Positions 1-10,271 are shown, counted from the first letter of the stretch. The stretch: DNA of 64,000 nt from Desulfosporosinus shakirovi (GCF_020595055.1 NZ_JAJDOO010000015.1:54453-118452), one strand, 5' to 3'. Notes: generated from the letters alone by a model not told the origin. Made by a program: numbers and translations.

Positions 1-2
1 GC

Positions 3-494
3 CTTACACCCGGACCGATGCTATTCCAGCAGAATCCAGACTTTGTCTGGGCAGTCATAGCCAGCATGTTTATCGGGAATGCTGTGTGTTTGGTTCTCAA
101 TCTTCCTCTTGTTGGACTTTGGGCTAAGCTAACTCAAGTCCCCTTTGGTATATTAGCTCCGATTATTTTACTGATATCTATCGTTGGAACCTATACTATC
201 CGTAACGATATGTTAGATGTTCTGGTCGCTCTGATATTTGGGATTTTAGGATACTTTCTGAAAAAATTTCATTGGCCATTAGTCCCTTTAATCATTTGTT
301 TTATCCTTGGCCCAATGTTGGAGAAGTCACTTTTACAGTCTTTTGCGATGGCGTTTGAAAACCCTTTCATTTTCTTTCAACGCCCAATCTCATTAACTCT
401 CATTGTTGTGACCGGTGTCCTTTTGATTATTTCCATTATACTTAGGCGGCGGACTAACAGCAGAATAGCCAGCTCCGGATTAGAAGAAGTATAA
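3..494 (+). CDS. Tripartite tricarboxylate transporter permease, TctA family (3' part only)
   Basis: This is the C-terminal part of the large membrane subunit of a tripartite tricarboxylate transporter, which drives uptake of carboxylates such as citrate using a periplasmic or lipoprotein binding partner. The reading frame is open from the left edge, so the start lies outside the window. The first codons read LTPGPMLF, the conserved PGP motif of the second half of TctA proteins. About 163 residues remain, with four to five hydrophobic segments and a basic cytoplasmic tail (RRRTNS). The binding protein gene follows after only 21 bases, the usual tctA-tctC order. Assignment is firm at family level; the substrate cannot be read from this fragment. 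Confidence 0.9.
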   Translation, partial: LTPGPMLFQQNPDFVWAVIASMFIGNAVCLVLNLPLVGLWAKLTQVPFGILAPIILLISIVGTYTIRNDMLDVLVALIFGILGYFLKKFHWPLVPLIICFILGPMLEKSLLQSFAMAFENPFIFFQRPISLTLIVVTGVLLIISIILRRRTNSRIASSGLEEV

Positions 495-515
495 ATAATA
501 ATGGGGGGATCTATA

Positions 516-1535
516 ATGAAAATGAAGAAGAAAATGATTTGGATCATTGGCATCTTGCTTTTGACAGTTACAGTTGCCGGGTGCTCATCACAATCTACCC
601 AAGGGTCATCACAAACCGATAAACAGGAAGCGGCCTATCCAACAAAACAAATAGAATTAGTGGTTCCTGCCGGTCCTGGGGGTCTCACTGATCTAACAGC
701 CCGTCTTGTTGCCGATTTTGTCAGCAAAAAATGGAAACAGCCTGTTCTGGTAATTAACAAACCCGGTGCGGGTAACGTTACCGGATTACAATATGGCTTA
801 ATTCAAGGAAGACCGGACGGATATACTGTAGTGGCAGATAATATTGCCGCTTCCGTATTGATGGCGGCCGGAATGAAGAATCCACCTATAAAGCTTGAGG
901 ATAGAATTTTTGTGTCTAAATTTGTGGATAATCCTATGTGTTTTTCTGTTGCAGCCGATTCTCCTTTTAAGGATATGAAAGAGCTTGTCGAATGGATTAA
1001 GCAGAATCCAGAAAAATTAACGCATACTAGTTTAAGTACTACAAGTATGAATGCACTTACTGCCGCTGAATTGTGTAAAGCCATTGGTGTAGATTACAAA
1101 AAAACCCAACCAGTTCTTGTTCAGAGTGGTAGTGCGGGAATTACAATGATAGCCGGAGGCCATGCAGTTTTGGGTGATCAGTCAGTCCAGGAAACATATC
1201 CTCTTGCTGCAGGTGGTAAATTAAGAGTTCTTGCTGTGGCATCAAAAGAGAGGAGCCTATTATTTCCGGATGTGCCTACTTGTCAAGAACTTGGCATAAA
1301 TATTGACGTTACTTGGTATGGGGGTATAAGCGTACCGAAAGGCACCCCTGATTATATTGTGAAGAAATGGGATCAAGCTATTGCTGAAATCGAAAAAGAT
1401 CCGGAATTTATTAACAAGATGAAAGAAATGCACGGCAATGCCAGCTATTTGAATACTGCAGATTATAATAATTCAATTAAAGAACAGGTTGAACAGTATA
1501 CTGAATTGTTTGATTCAATGGGCGTTCGTCAGTAA
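516..1535 (+). CDS. Tripartite tricarboxylate transporter substrate-binding lipoprotein, TctC/Bug family
   Basis: Extracytoplasmic solute-binding protein of the tripartite tricarboxylate transporter, working with the TctA permease encoded just upstream. It has a lipoprotein signal: basic start MKMKKK, hydrophobic core, and a lipobox ending VAGC, which would put the lipidated cysteine at residue 23. The mature part opens with YPTKQIELVVPAGPGG, the typical start of the Bug fold, and includes GGLTD and NKPGAGN, the ligand-binding loops of the family. Length (339 residues) is normal. I chose the ATG at 516 rather than the in-frame ATG at 501 because the GGGGGG run at 502-507 then becomes the ribosome site. 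The ligand is unknown; family members bind tricarboxylates, aromatic acids or amino acids. Confidence 0.9.
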   Translation: MKMKKKMIWIIGILLLTVTVAGCSSQSTQGSSQTDKQEAAYPTKQIELVVPAGPGGLTDLTARLVADFVSKKWKQPVLVINKPGAGNVTGLQYGLIQGRPDGYTVVADNIAASVLMAAGMKNPPIKLEDRIFVSKFVDNPMCFSVAADSPFKDMKELVEWIKQNPEKLTHTSLSTTSMNALTAAELCKAIGVDYKKTQPVLVQSGSAGITMIAGGHAVLGDQSVQETYPLAAGGKLRVLAVASKERSLLFPDVPTCQELGINIDVTWYGGISVPKGTPDYIVKKWDQAIAEIEKDPEFINKMKEMHGNASYLNTADYNNSIKEQVEQYTELFDSMGVRQ

Positions 1536-1558
1536 CCCTTAATATAGAATGAATTGTT

Positions 1559-1595
1559 AATGAGAATGGATTTTCACTCAAAATCCATTCTCATT
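1559..1595 (+). terminator. Hairpin terminator after the tctC gene
   Basis: A perfect 16-bp inverted repeat (AATGAGAATGGATTTT and its complement) encloses a 5-base loop, 24 bases after the tctC stop. The tail is only CCTTT, so it lacks a long T run, but position and stem strength suggest a transcription end for the tct operon. Confidence 0.7.
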
Positions 1596-1703
1596 CCTTT
1601 GGAACATTTATCCTGATGTATTTATATTGTTTGAAATCCCTGAACAGGCAAGTACGAGATTTGATCACAGGCCATGTTCTAAAAGAAAGTGGGATTAGTA
1701 GAA

Positions 1704-3437
1704 ATGGAATGGTTTATTAATTTAAAAACCAGTAGAAAACTTTTCATATGCTTTTTACTGATGGCCATATTAATCCTGACTGTTGGCCTAACAGGGGTGC
1801 TTAACCTAGGCAGAGTCAACAATAATATTAAAAGAATTGCCCAAGATGGAATCGATCCTATTCTAATTCTGGAACACTTGAATCAGAACTTTGAAAAAGG
1901 GGCTACGGAGATGGTCAGTGTAGTCTGGAAGAGCCAGGTTTCAGAAGATCCCACAGTGATCAGCGATTCCAGAATGGTTATTGCGCAGTCTATAGAGGAT
2001 AACGACCTGTTGATACAGCAGTATCAATTGCTTAACTTAACCGAGGAAGAAAAAGGACTGTTAATGGAATTCAAAAGTGAGGTTGCCGTTTACCGCGACT
2101 TGAGAGAAAAGGCTATTACAACAGTTGAACTGAAAAACTACGCCTTAGCCAGTGACTTTAATCAGCAGGCCGGTATGCATCAGGCTAAGGTAGAAGGAAT
2201 CATCGAAAGACTGATAAGTTGTTCTTTGAAATATAATGAAGATCTTCAGCGTGCTTCGGAAAAGGACTTTGTTAAAGCCCGAATGATTATTATGATACTG
2301 ACGGCTTGCGGTTTTGCTTTGGCCTTGTTACTCAGCCTGATCATAGGCAGAATTATCAGCCGTCCGATTTTAGCTGCAGTTAAGCAAGCCGAACTATTTG
2401 CCAAAGGTGATTTTTCTAGGGATCAACAAAATAACTTTATCAAGAGGACGGACGAAATTGGCGAATTAGCCCGAGCCTATGATGATATCGACAATAACAT
2501 GAGCTGCCTCTTGAAAAATGTAATGCTTGCCGCTGAAAAATTAAAGACAGCCGGAGAGGAATTATCAATTTCGGCTGGGGAACTTAACGATCAGGGACAA
2601 AATATTAATGTCGGGACTGAACAAATAGCGGCGGGAATGGAGGAGACTGCTGCTTCCACGGAAGAAATGCTGGCCTCGGGAAGGGAGATCAGCAAAGGGG
2701 CCAATATGCTTGCCGAGAAAGCGTATGAGGGCAAGATAATCGTCAGGGAAATCGAGAAGAAAGCCCAGATGATGCGTGAAAATGCTGAAACTTCAAGGGG
2801 CGTGACCCGAAGCATTTATTTGCAAAAGCAAGGGGAAATCATCGAAGCGATTAAAAACGGTGAAGTCGTTCAGAAAATAGGTATAATGGCTGAAACCATT
2901 GCCGGTATTGCTGAGCAGACTAATCTATTGGCTTTGAACGCCGCTATCGAAGCAGCCCGGGCAGGAGAGCAGGGGAGAGGCTTTGCGGTTGTCGCAGAAG
3001 AGGTACGAAAGCTGGCTGAACAATCAGCACAGACGGTGGCTGGAATTCATAAGGTTATCAGCAAAGTCACAGAAGTATTTGGCAATCTTTCGCAAAATTC
3101 TTCAGAAATTTTAAAATTTATTGATGAAAAGGTAATTCCTGATTACGAGATGCTTGTGCAGGCAGAAGGACAATATGCCAAGGATGCCAATATGATAGGA
3201 ACGCTGGTGGAAGACTTCGCTGCGACTTCAGGACAAATGTTTACCTCTATCGAACAAGTGAATAACGCAATTCAAACCGTTTCAGCATCAGTTCAAGAAA
3301 CGACGAGCAGTTCCCAGGAAATCGCCAAAAATATGGGTAAAATGGCCAAGGCTATGGATCAAGTGACCAAGGTTGCCCAGACCCAGGCCGAACACACTCT
3401 GAACTTGAATACAATGGTGGAGAAGTTCAAAATTTAA
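1704..3437 (+). CDS. Methyl-accepting chemotaxis protein with four-helix-type sensor and HAMP
   Basis: Transmembrane chemoreceptor that signals to CheA/CheW. The N-terminus [13 protein letters not shown] is followed by a transmembrane segment (about residues 10-32), an extracellular helical sensor of about 160 residues with the look of a 4HB_MCP domain, a second membrane segment (about 191-213), a HAMP domain, and a long coiled-coil signalling domain. The signalling hairpin tip is seen as [19 protein letters not shown], followed by [17 protein letters not shown]. The start is uncertain: a GTG at 1689 in the same frame is possible, but the ATG at 1704 gives the usual receptor N-terminus. It is a single-gene unit closed by a hairpin at 3446. 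The ligand cannot be predicted. Confidence 0.93.
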   Translation: MEWFINLKTSRKLFICFLLMAILILTVGLTGVLNLGRVNNNIKRIAQDGIDPILILEHLNQNFEKGATEMVSVVWKSQVSEDPTVISDSRMVIAQSIEDNDLLIQQYQLLNLTEEEKGLLMEFKSEVAVYRDLREKAITTVELKNYALASDFNQQAGMHQAKVEGIIERLISCSLKYNEDLQRASEKDFVKARMIIMILTACGFALALLLSLIIGRIISRPILAAVKQAELFAKGDFSRDQQNNFIKRTDEIGELARAYDDIDNNMSCLLKNVMLAAEKLKTAGEELSISAGELNDQGQNINVGTEQIAAGMEETAASTEEMLASGREISKGANMLAEKAYEGKIIVREIEKKAQMMRENAETSRGVTRSIYLQKQGEIIEAIKNGEVVQKIGIMAETIAGIAEQTNLLALNAAIEAARAGEQGRGFAVVAEEVRKLAEQSAQTVAGIHKVISKVTEVFGNLSQNSSEILKFIDEKVIPDYEMLVQAEGQYAKDANMIGTLVEDFAATSGQMFTSIEQVNNAIQTVSASVQETTSSSQEIAKNMGKMAKAMDQVTKVAQTQAEHTLNLNTMVEKFKI

Positions 3438-3445
3438 CCAATGGG

Positions 3446-3479
3446 ATGGGTCTCCCGCTTCTGCAAGTGGGAGACCCAT
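3446..3479. terminator. Hairpin between the convergent chemoreceptor and sfsA genes
   Basis: A 15-bp stem with one G-U pair (ATGGGTCTCCCGCTT / AAGTGGGAGACCCAT) and a 4-base loop lies 9 bases after the chemoreceptor stop. There is no T tail on the plus strand. It sits between convergent genes and may serve either. Confidence 0.55.
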
Positions 3480-3551
3480 TGACCGCTCAGCAACCTACAG
3501 AAAAGGCTCAAGTCGTTAATCTGAGAGATCAGGAATAATGAAGCTGAAAGC

Positions 3552-4241
3552 TTAAAAAAGACGGACTTCGATGGGAGTTCCTAAGGTTATCCCGTCTTCA
3601 TCGACGATAGAATCATAAGCCAGAATCGTCACTCCTTTTGCACTGGCAAGCTTCAAAGCCTGTGCAAATTCCGGATCTCTTATCTCATGGGGCTTAAAGT
3701 ATTTTACACCCTTCATCTGAATGAGAAAGAAAATGAACCCAGCATACCCATCTTCCACAGCTTTGATCATTTCATAGATATGCTTGCAGCCCCTCTGAGT
3801 AGGGGCATCTGGGAACATGGCAATACCTTCGGTTTCAAGGGTTACACCTTTTACTTCTATAAACCCTCTCAGTTCTTTGGTTTCAAAGTACAAATCAAAT
3901 CTAGAATTACCGTAAACAATCTCTTTGGACAGCTTTGTAACATCATGTATTTCTTTGATTTTCCCTTCCGTTATACCATGATAGACAACCATATTTGGAA
4001 TCTGTGAATCGATATTGATCAGAACATCTCCCTTGTATGCGGCAATAATAGAGTACTTTGTCTTCCGTTCTGGATTTTTTGCTTCTTCTAAAACCACCAA
4101 ATTTCCTTCCTGGAGCAACTCTCTGCAGCGCCCCGTAGTTTTAACATGAACAAATTCTTCCTTATTGTCTAGAATAACATGTGCAATAAATCTATTAGGA
4201 CGTTTTATAAATTTTGCGACTTTAACTGATGTATACTTCAT
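3552..4241 (-). CDS. sfsA: Sugar fermentation stimulation protein homologue SfsA
   Basis: A 229-residue member of the SfsA family, a conserved protein first noted for stimulating maltose metabolism in E. coli and shown in structures to carry an OB-like N-terminal part and a PD-(D/E)XK nuclease-like C-terminal part. Visible marks are FIKRPNRFIAHV near the N-terminus, HVKTTGRCRELL, the SRFDLYF...EVKGVTLE stretch that supplies the nuclease-like acidic and lysine residues, and MFPDAPTQRG(C)KH, the family signature. Length matches the family. The start is supported by AAAGAGGTG eight bases upstream. It stands alone, convergent with the chemoreceptor gene; its physiological role remains unsettled in any organism. 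Confidence 0.95.
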   Translation of the reverse strand: MKYTSVKVAKFIKRPNRFIAHVILDNKEEFVHVKTTGRCRELLQEGNLVVLEEAKNPERKTKYSIIAAYKGDVLINIDSQIPNMVVYHGITEGKIKEIHDVTKLSKEIVYGNSRFDLYFETKELRGFIEVKGVTLETEGIAMFPDAPTQRGCKHIYEMIKAVEDGYAGFIFFLIQMKGVKYFKPHEIRDPEFAQALKLASAKGVTILAYDSIVDEDGITLGTPIEVRLF

Positions 4242-4571
4242 GCTTGCACCTCTTTATCATTAGATCATAGCTTACCGATAGCATTCTATCAAGAAATACC
4301 TAATGTGAACCGGTGGCTCCGCTTTTAGTTCCTCAAAAAAGAAATAGATTTTTGAATAATGTGCCATAGTCTTTGGAGCTATTCAGAATTTTTGCCAGCC
4401 TCCTAAAGGAAAGAGTGAGTGATAACTTTTTTGTCAATGTCTACCACACCAAGACTTCATGTCTCATAATTCAAGATATGTAGCACTTGTGGTCTTGCTA
4501 TTGATTTTTGCTTTTATGATATATACAATAAATTCAAAAGAAAAGGGCAGAATAAACAGAGGAGGGTATCA
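4242..4571. other. Intergenic region between divergent sfsA and the large surface-protein gene
   Basis: No gene was found. A stretch at 4294-4324 resembles the interior of the 182-bp repeat found elsewhere in the window. AT-rich sequence at 4495-4523 (TTGCTA, 17 bases, GATATA) is a weak promoter candidate for the surface protein. That gene has a clear ribosome site, GAGGAGG, at about 4559-4565. Confidence 0.5.
4294..4324 (-). repeat. Degenerate fragment of the 182-bp interspersed repeat
   Basis: The segment AATACCTAATGTGAACC followed by GGTGGCTCCGCT matches the inner part of the repeat copy at 24298-24479 (there AATACCTGATGTGAACC, then ACTGGCTACGCT) at roughly five of every six positions. 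No terminal inverted repeat is present here, so it is a remnant or a chance match. Strand is given relative to the copies at 16.2 and 42.6 kb. Confidence 0.45.
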
Positions 4572-7500
4572 ATGGAAAGGAAGAGAAAAAATGTAACAAC
4601 CCTGAGTCGATCCTTAGCATTCGTCATGACTTTAATCATGGCCTTTTACATGAGCTTCGCTTGTGAAATGAATGCTTTGGCAACGGATTACGGCGACAAG
4701 AATCTTCAGGGATCGGACCAGACAGTGACAATTACCTTTGATCCGCAAGGCGGAGTATTTAAGGATGATGGGACAACGGAAACCAGGGAGACTATTTTTT
4801 TTACCGTAAGTGATGATAATGATAATCATTACTACAAAGTAATCAAAGATGCTGATATTCCTGAACTAGAAGAACGTCTCGGTTATGCCTTTGAAGGCTG
4901 GTACTTTAATGAACAGAAGTTGGAGGACGGGGATTGTATTTTTGCTGATGTCGCCTTTGACGCACAATGGAGCGTGATGGACAGCAACACTGATGCCGGC
5001 ACTGGTACTGATAGTGACATCGATACTGAAATCGGCCCTGATAGTGATGTTGACAATGAAACCGGCACCGATAGTGATGTCGGCACTGATACAGGCACCG
5101 ACTCCGACACAGAGATTCCATCTGAAGATACCAATTCTGAGGAGGAGAATCTAGAGGATACGGAGGCAACCCAGCTGGGTGAGGAGATTACCGTCGCCTT
5201 TGATCCCCAAGGCGGAGTATTTAAGGACGATGGGACAGGGGAAACCAGGGAGACTATTTTTTTTGCCGATAGAACTGATAATGATAATCAATATTATGGA
5301 ATATTCACAGCTGCAGATATACCACTTTTGGAAGAAAGACCAGGTTATGTTTTTGAAGGCTGGTATAGCGAGGGAACAAAGCTGGAGGAAGGCAGCCACA
5401 TTTTTGCCGGCATGACCTTTGAGGCACAATGGAGTGAGGCTGTAGCAGCTAACCTTTTAGCGGCGGTCAGCTCGGGAGCCAAAGAGTTTGGCGAAAAAGA
5501 ATTCACGGTTCCGGGGGAGTCAGTAACCCTCTTCTTTGATCCCAAAGGCGGAACCTTTGCGAATAATGGCACAACAGAAACCAGGGAGCTTGCTTTCCCT
5601 GCCCAAGAGCTGAATGAGGAGAATTATTATTACAGTATCATCTCCGCTGAGGATATCCCTGAGCTGGAGGAGCGACCGGGCTATACCTTCGAAGGGTGGT
5701 ACTTTGAGGGTGAGAAGCTGGAAGGCGGCGACCACATTTACGGAGAACTCGTTCAATTTAACGCTAAATGGAAAGGAGGCAACACAGCTACTGTTAATGA
5801 AAATGTCGAGGGATTGTTTGGCGGGACTCTGCCTGTGATTGAGTTTGGCGGGGCCGGGCAAGCGGCTCAACTGGCGGTTCAAGCCTTGGCAGAGCCCAAA
5901 AGTGCCGAAGCTTTGGCTGCCGACGCTGCTGCCTTAAGCATTGCAGAGCTCGACGTAGATTCAGCGGTTCAGCTGGACATTGATCTTGTCTCGGGAAGCA
6001 TCGGTTCCTATGGGGTTGTCATCACCATGCCGATTCCCACGGCTCTGGCAGATGCGGATCAAATTGCGGCCATTCATTACGGTCAAACCACGGAAGCGAT
6101 TCGCTGCGAGATTTCCGAAGAGACAGATACCCTGAGCTTTACCTTAGAATCCTTCAGCCCGGTGATCCTGGTAGCAGGGGAAGCGCCGGAATATGCTACA
6201 GTTTACATTGAAAATGTCAAAGGTGGGGTTTTAGCTGTATTCAATTCCAAAGATGTTAAATTGCTGCCCGTAGGAGAAAATGTGCAGGTTGCCATTGGGG
6301 ATACCCTGTATATGTTGGCCTATCCCATGGAGGATGGCAAGGGAACCATCGAGTCCGTTGCCACGGAAGCGGAGACGACCGGCGGACGTTCCATCCCTCT
6401 CGTCGGTCCCTTTGACGGTACCTATACCCTTGCCGTCACCCAGGATACCATTCTCACCACAACCTTTGAACGGGTTGCAGCGGACGACGATAATTCCCTA
6501 TCTGTCCAACCTAACCAGGAAGGTTTCCCTGTAGCTGCAGGTGAGACCGGTACCTCGATCAATACAACTCTCACTGCATCCCGGAACGGCAAAGTTCTGA
6601 GCGGAGCTGTTTTTACCAAGTCCGAAGAGGATAGTGACTTTGAGTTTACGGTGACAGAGGAGGGTGTGCTGACCAGTGAGGCTGAGGTTGAAATGGGCTG
6701 CTATACGGTTTACGTGGATGTCACCAATGGCGGGGAGACCTATGAAGAGCTGCCTGTGTCCATCAACTCCGGTTCCTCTGTAACCATTGAGCAATACTTG
6801 GCAAATAATGTGCGGAGCGACCTGCTTAATATGTGTTTCGACAAATCCCTGGCCTATGCTCAGGGAACCAGGATGGAAACGGTTTTAAACAATGGCTATG
6901 CGGCTTTCCCCATGTATAATTACGACACTTTTGCCGGGGTGCATACTGCCGACGGGACAAAGGTGTCCGGCAGCGATGACCCAATACCCCAGGCCGAAAA
7001 CCATTACTTTATGAGGCATGCCAACAATGAGGGAGAACTGTACAGCTTGACTGTCAGATCTCTGCCCGGCGGCGGCAGCTCTGGAGCCAAAGAGTTTGGC
7101 GAGAAAGAATTCACGGTTCCGGGGGAGTCAGTAACCCTCTTCTTTGATCCTAAAGGCGGGACCTTTGCGAATAATGGCACAACTGAAACCAGGGAGATTG
7201 CTTTCCCTGCTCAAGAGCTGAATGAGGAAAACTATTATTACAGCATCATCTCTGCTGAGGATATTCCCGAACTGGCGAATCGACCCGGCTATACCTTCGA
7301 AGGCTGGTACTTTGAGGGTGAGAAGCTGGAGGCTGGTGATCACATTTACGGAGAACTCGTCCAATTCGATGCTAAGTGGAAAGGAACCAACACAGCCGCC
7401 GTTGATGAAAATGTCAGAGGCTTGTTTGGCGGAACCCTGCCCTTAATTAAGTTTGGCGGAGCCGGGCAGATGGCCCAATTATCTGTCCGGGCCTTGACAG

Positions 7501-10205
7501 ATCAAAAAAGCACCGAGACTTTGGCTGCCGATGCCGTCGCCTTAAATATTACCTCGCCGGACGTAGATTCAGCCGTTCAGCTGGATATTGACCTGGTCTC
7601 GGGAACCGTCGGCTCCTATGGGGTTGTCATCACCATGCCGATTCCCACGGCTCTGGCGGATGCCGAGGAGATTACGGCCATTCATTACGGTCAAACCACG
7701 GAAGCGATTCGCTGCGAGGTTTCCGAGGATACGGATACCCTGAGCTTTACCCTGGAATCCTTCAGCCCGGTGGTCCTGCTGGCAGGAAAAGCGCCGGAAT
7801 ATGCCACAGTTTACATTGAAAATGTTAAAGGCGGGGCTCTTGCCGTTTTCAATTCCAAAGATGTGAAATTGCTGCCCGTAGGAGAAAATGTGCAGATAGC
7901 TATTGGGGATACCCTTTATATGTTGGCTTATCCCATGGAGGACGGCAAGGGAACTATCGAATCCGTTGGTACGAAAGCGGAGACAACCGGCGGCCGTCCC
8001 ATTCCTCTCGTCGGTCCCTTTGACGGCACCTATACTCTTGCCGTCACTCAGGATACCATTCTCACCGCAACCTTTAAACGGGTGGCAGAGAACCATGAAG
8101 ATTCCCTATCCGTCAAGCCTGCTCAGGAAGATTTCTTGGTGGCGTCGGGTGAGAGCGGAACTTCCATCAGTACAACTCTCAGGGCGTACCGGGAGGGAAA
8201 AGCTCTGACCGGAGCAACCTTTACCAAGTCCGAAGAGGAAAGCGGCTTTGAGTTTACTTTGACAGAGGGCGGAGGGCTGACCAGTGACGGTGAGGTTGAG
8301 TTGGGCTGCTATACGGTTTACGTGGATCTCACCTATGGCGGAGAGACCTATGAAGAACTTCCTGTGGTCATCAATTCCGGCTCCTCTGTAACCATTGAGC
8401 AGTACGTGGCAAATAATGTTCGGAGCGACCTGCTCAATATGTGTTTCGACAAATCCCTGGCCTATGCTCAGGGCACCGGGATGGAAACAGTTTTAAATAA
8501 TGGCTACGCGGCTTTCCCCATGTATAATTACGACACCTTTGCCGGGGTGTATACAGCCAACGGGAGAAAGGTGTCCGGCAGCGACGCCGCGGTTCCTCTG
8601 GCTAAGAACCATTACTTCTTAAGGCACGCCAACAATGAGGGAGAACTGTACAGCTTGACTGTCCCATCTCTTCCTGGCGGCAGTTCGGACAATGACGACA
8701 ATGATGATGGAGACAATGATTCGGACAACGGTTCAAGCGGAGGTTCAGGCTCATCTTCCGCTGATAAGTATGTATCCGACTCCTCAATTGTGGAAAAAGC
8801 CGATGGAGTGAAGGTTACCCTTACCCGCAGTTCCTCTAAAATCTCTTCTGCTCAGCTGAAAAAACTCATTGCCAAGAATGAGGACAAACCCATTGTCTTT
8901 AACGGCCCCGATTATACCATAACCTTTGCCAAGGGCAGCATGCAAACCTCTGCCGGACAGACGAGCATTGACTTTAGTCTTAAAATCGGCGTTGATGCCG
9001 ACAGCCTAAATCTTCCGGAGGCAGATGCCGACAATCTGGCCCTGGTCTTAAGCTTTAAACACAGCGGAGCTTTGCCGGGAGAAGCCGCCATCACGGTTAA
9101 GGCTGGCAGCCGGTATGCAGGCCAGACCCTTCACTACTATTATTATAATGAAAGCACAGATCAGTTGGAATTCAGGCAAAGCGTCAGTGTGGACTCCCAA
9201 GGCTTTGTCACAGTTAACCAGGATCATTGCTCTGACTATGTTTTGCTTACCCAAAAACTGACGGTTAAAGAGGTTGGCCTGGAGAGGACTTATGGAGAGA
9301 GCCGCTATGACACGGCGGTGGAAATCGCCAAAGCTTACTTCTCAGATGGTGCCGACACCGTCATCCTCGCCCGGGGAGACGTCTCTGCCGATGCTCTGCC
9401 GGCAGTACCCTTGGCTAAGAAACTTAACGCCCCGATTTTGCTTACTCCTCCGGATAACCTGCCGGACAATGTTCTGGCCCAAATCCAGGCACTGGGCACT
9501 AAAAAGGTGATCATTACCGGCGGCACCGGAGCTGTCAAGACAGCCGTATCTGAGCGGCTGGAAGCTCAGGGAATCAGTGTGGAACGGATCTACGGAACAA
9601 CCCAGTATGAAACAGCCTATGAAATTGCCAAAGCACTGAACAGTGCCGGCGGCCGGGCCGTTTTGGTCAACGGCAACAGCGGTCAAGGCTCCTTCGCCGA
9701 CGCTTTGTCCATTGCCCCTTGGGCAGGATACCAGGGAGTACCAATCCTTTATGCAGGCGGGGAAGGCGAAATGTTGCCGGAGGCTACGGCAAGGGCTTTC
9801 AGTGAACTGGGCATCAATCAAACCCTCCTCATCGGCGGAACGGCAGTACTGCCTCAAAGCCTGGAAAGCCTCGTTCCCAACGCCCAGCGCTATGACGGAA
9901 TCGACCGTTACGCTACTAATGTCCGGGTTCTGGAAAACCTGCAGCCTAATCCCCAGGCCATTTATGTGGTCAGCGGTCGTGATTTTGCCGACGCTCTGTC
10001 CGCAGCGGCTGTAGCAGCTCAAAACAATGCTTGGCTGCTTCTGGCGGGCTATGAGGGAGAAGGGGGAAGCAACGGTTTGACAAGGGAGCAGGAAGTCCTG
10101 CTGCAGTCAGCCAAAGAGAACGTGGAAGAAATTCGGGTCTTCGGAGGCATCGTGGCTGTTCCTCAGTCCACCCTGGAAGCTATCGAAGCTCTCCTGGGAC
10201 AGTAA
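4572..10205 (+). CDS. Large secreted cell-wall protein with InlB-type repeats and three CWB2 repeats
   Basis: An 1877-residue exported protein expected to sit on the cell wall. A long signal peptide (about residues 1-39, MERKRKN..., core AFVMTLIMAFYMSF, possible cut after ALA) is followed by four InlB/Listeria-Bacteroides-type repeats, recognised by GYxFEGWYF and VTLFFDPKGGTF (about residues 50-137, 207-290, 312-400 and 848-936). The first two are separated by an acidic Ser/Thr/Asp-rich linker. Residues 300-835 are duplicated as 836-1371. A second acidic linker (DNDDNDDGDND) precedes an unassigned domain, and residues from about 1567 to the end form three CWB2 repeats (LERTYGESRYDTAVEIAKAY, RIYGTTQYETAYEIAKAL, RYDGIDRYATNVRVLENL), which in clostridia anchor proteins to anionic wall polymers. 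Function is probably adhesive or S-layer associated; this is inferred from domains only. Confidence 0.9.
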   Translation: MERKRKNVTTLSRSLAFVMTLIMAFYMSFACEMNALATDYGDKNLQGSDQTVTITFDPQGGVFKDDGTTETRETIFFTVSDDNDNHYYKVIKDADIPELEERLGYAFEGWYFNEQKLEDGDCIFADVAFDAQWSVMDSNTDAGTGTDSDIDTEIGPDSDVDNETGTDSDVGTDTGTDSDTEIPSEDTNSEEENLEDTEATQLGEEITVAFDPQGGVFKDDGTGETRETIFFADRTDNDNQYYGIFTAADIPLLEERPGYVFEGWYSEGTKLEEGSHIFAGMTFEAQWSEAVAANLLAAVSSGAKEFGEKEFTVPGESVTLFFDPKGGTFANNGTTETRELAFPAQELNEENYYYSIISAEDIPELEERPGYTFEGWYFEGEKLEGGDHIYGELVQFNAKWKGGNTATVNENVEGLFGGTLPVIEFGGAGQAAQLAVQALAEPKSAEALAADAAALSIAELDVDSAVQLDIDLVSGSIGSYGVVITMPIPTALADADQIAAIHYGQTTEAIRCEISEETDTLSFTLESFSPVILVAGEAPEYATVYIENVKGGVLAVFNSKDVKLLPVGENVQVAIGDTLYMLAYPMEDGKGTIESVATEAETTGGRSIPLVGPFDGTYTLAVTQDTILTTTFERVAADDDNSLSVQPNQEGFPVAAGETGTSINTTLTASRNGKVLSGAVFTKSEEDSDFEFTVTEEGVLTSEAEVEMGCYTVYVDVTNGGETYEELPVSINSGSSVTIEQYLANNVRSDLLNMCFDKSLAYAQGTRMETVLNNGYAAFPMYNYDTFAGVHTADGTKVSGSDDPIPQAENHYFMRHANNEGELYSLTVRSLPGGGSSGAKEFGEKEFTVPGESVTLFFDPKGGTFANNGTTETREIAFPAQELNEENYYYSIISAEDIPELANRPGYTFEGWYFEGEKLEAGDHIYGELVQFDAKWKGTNTAAVDENVRGLFGGTLPLIKFGGAGQMAQLSVRALTDQKSTETLAADAVALNITSPDVDSAVQLDIDLVSGTVGSYGVVITMPIPTALADAEEITAIHYGQTTEAIRCEVSEDTDTLSFTLESFSPVVLLAGKAPEYATVYIENVKGGALAVFNSKDVKLLPVGENVQIAIGDTLYMLAYPMEDGKGTIESVGTKAETTGGRPIPLVGPFDGTYTLAVTQDTILTATFKRVAENHEDSLSVKPAQEDFLVASGESGTSISTTLRAYREGKALTGATFTKSEEESGFEFTLTEGGGLTSDGEVELGCYTVYVDLTYGGETYEELPVVINSGSSVTIEQYVANNVRSDLLNMCFDKSLAYAQGTGMETVLNNGYAAFPMYNYDTFAGVYTANGRKVSGSDAAVPLAKNHYFLRHANNEGELYSLTVPSLPGGSSDNDDNDDGDNDSDNGSSGGSGSSSADKYVSDSSIVEKADGVKVTLTRSSSKISSAQLKKLIAKNEDKPIVFNGPDYTITFAKGSMQTSAGQTSIDFSLKIGVDADSLNLPEADADNLALVLSFKHSGALPGEAAITVKAGSRYAGQTLHYYYYNESTDQLEFRQSVSVDSQGFVTVNQDHCSDYVLLTQKLTVKEVGLERTYGESRYDTAVEIAKAYFSDGADTVILARGDVSADALPAVPLAKKLNAPILLTPPDNLPDNVLAQIQALGTKKVIITGGTGAVKTAVSERLEAQGISVERIYGTTQYETAYEIAKALNSAGGRAVLVNGNSGQGSFADALSIAPWAGYQGVPILYAGGEGEMLPEATARAFSELGINQTLLIGGTAVLPQSLESLVPNAQRYDGIDRYATNVRVLENLQPNPQAIYVVSGRDFADALSAAAVAAQNNAWLLLAGYEGEGGSNGLTREQEVLLQSAKENVEEIRVFGGIVAVPQSTLEAIEALLGQ
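5469..8684 (+). repeat. 1608-bp in-frame tandem duplication inside the surface-protein gene
   Basis: Two consecutive 1608-bp units (5469-7076 and 7077-about 8684) start with the same sequence (GGAGCCAAAGAGTTTGGCGA) and encode two 536-residue blocks that match through their whole length, including long identical stretches such as TVYIENVKGG and VTIEQY. Many third-position changes show the duplication is not very recent. Confidence 0.9.
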
Positions 10206-10240
10206 GCTTGACAGACCCACAGAAAAAGCCTATAACCAGC

Positions 10241-10271
10241 GGAACCGATCCAGCAATGCTGGATCGGTTCC
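10241..10271 (+). terminator. Hairpin terminator after the CWB2 surface-protein gene
   Basis: A perfect 14-bp stem (GGAACCGATCCAGC and complement) with a 3-base loop lies 36 bases after the stop codon. No T tail follows. Confidence 0.65.

Noticed and set aside
9342..10022. A 226-codon minus-strand frame inside the CWB2 gene.
   Set aside because: It lies wholly opposite well-defined CWB2 repeats and has no family features; it is a shadow frame.
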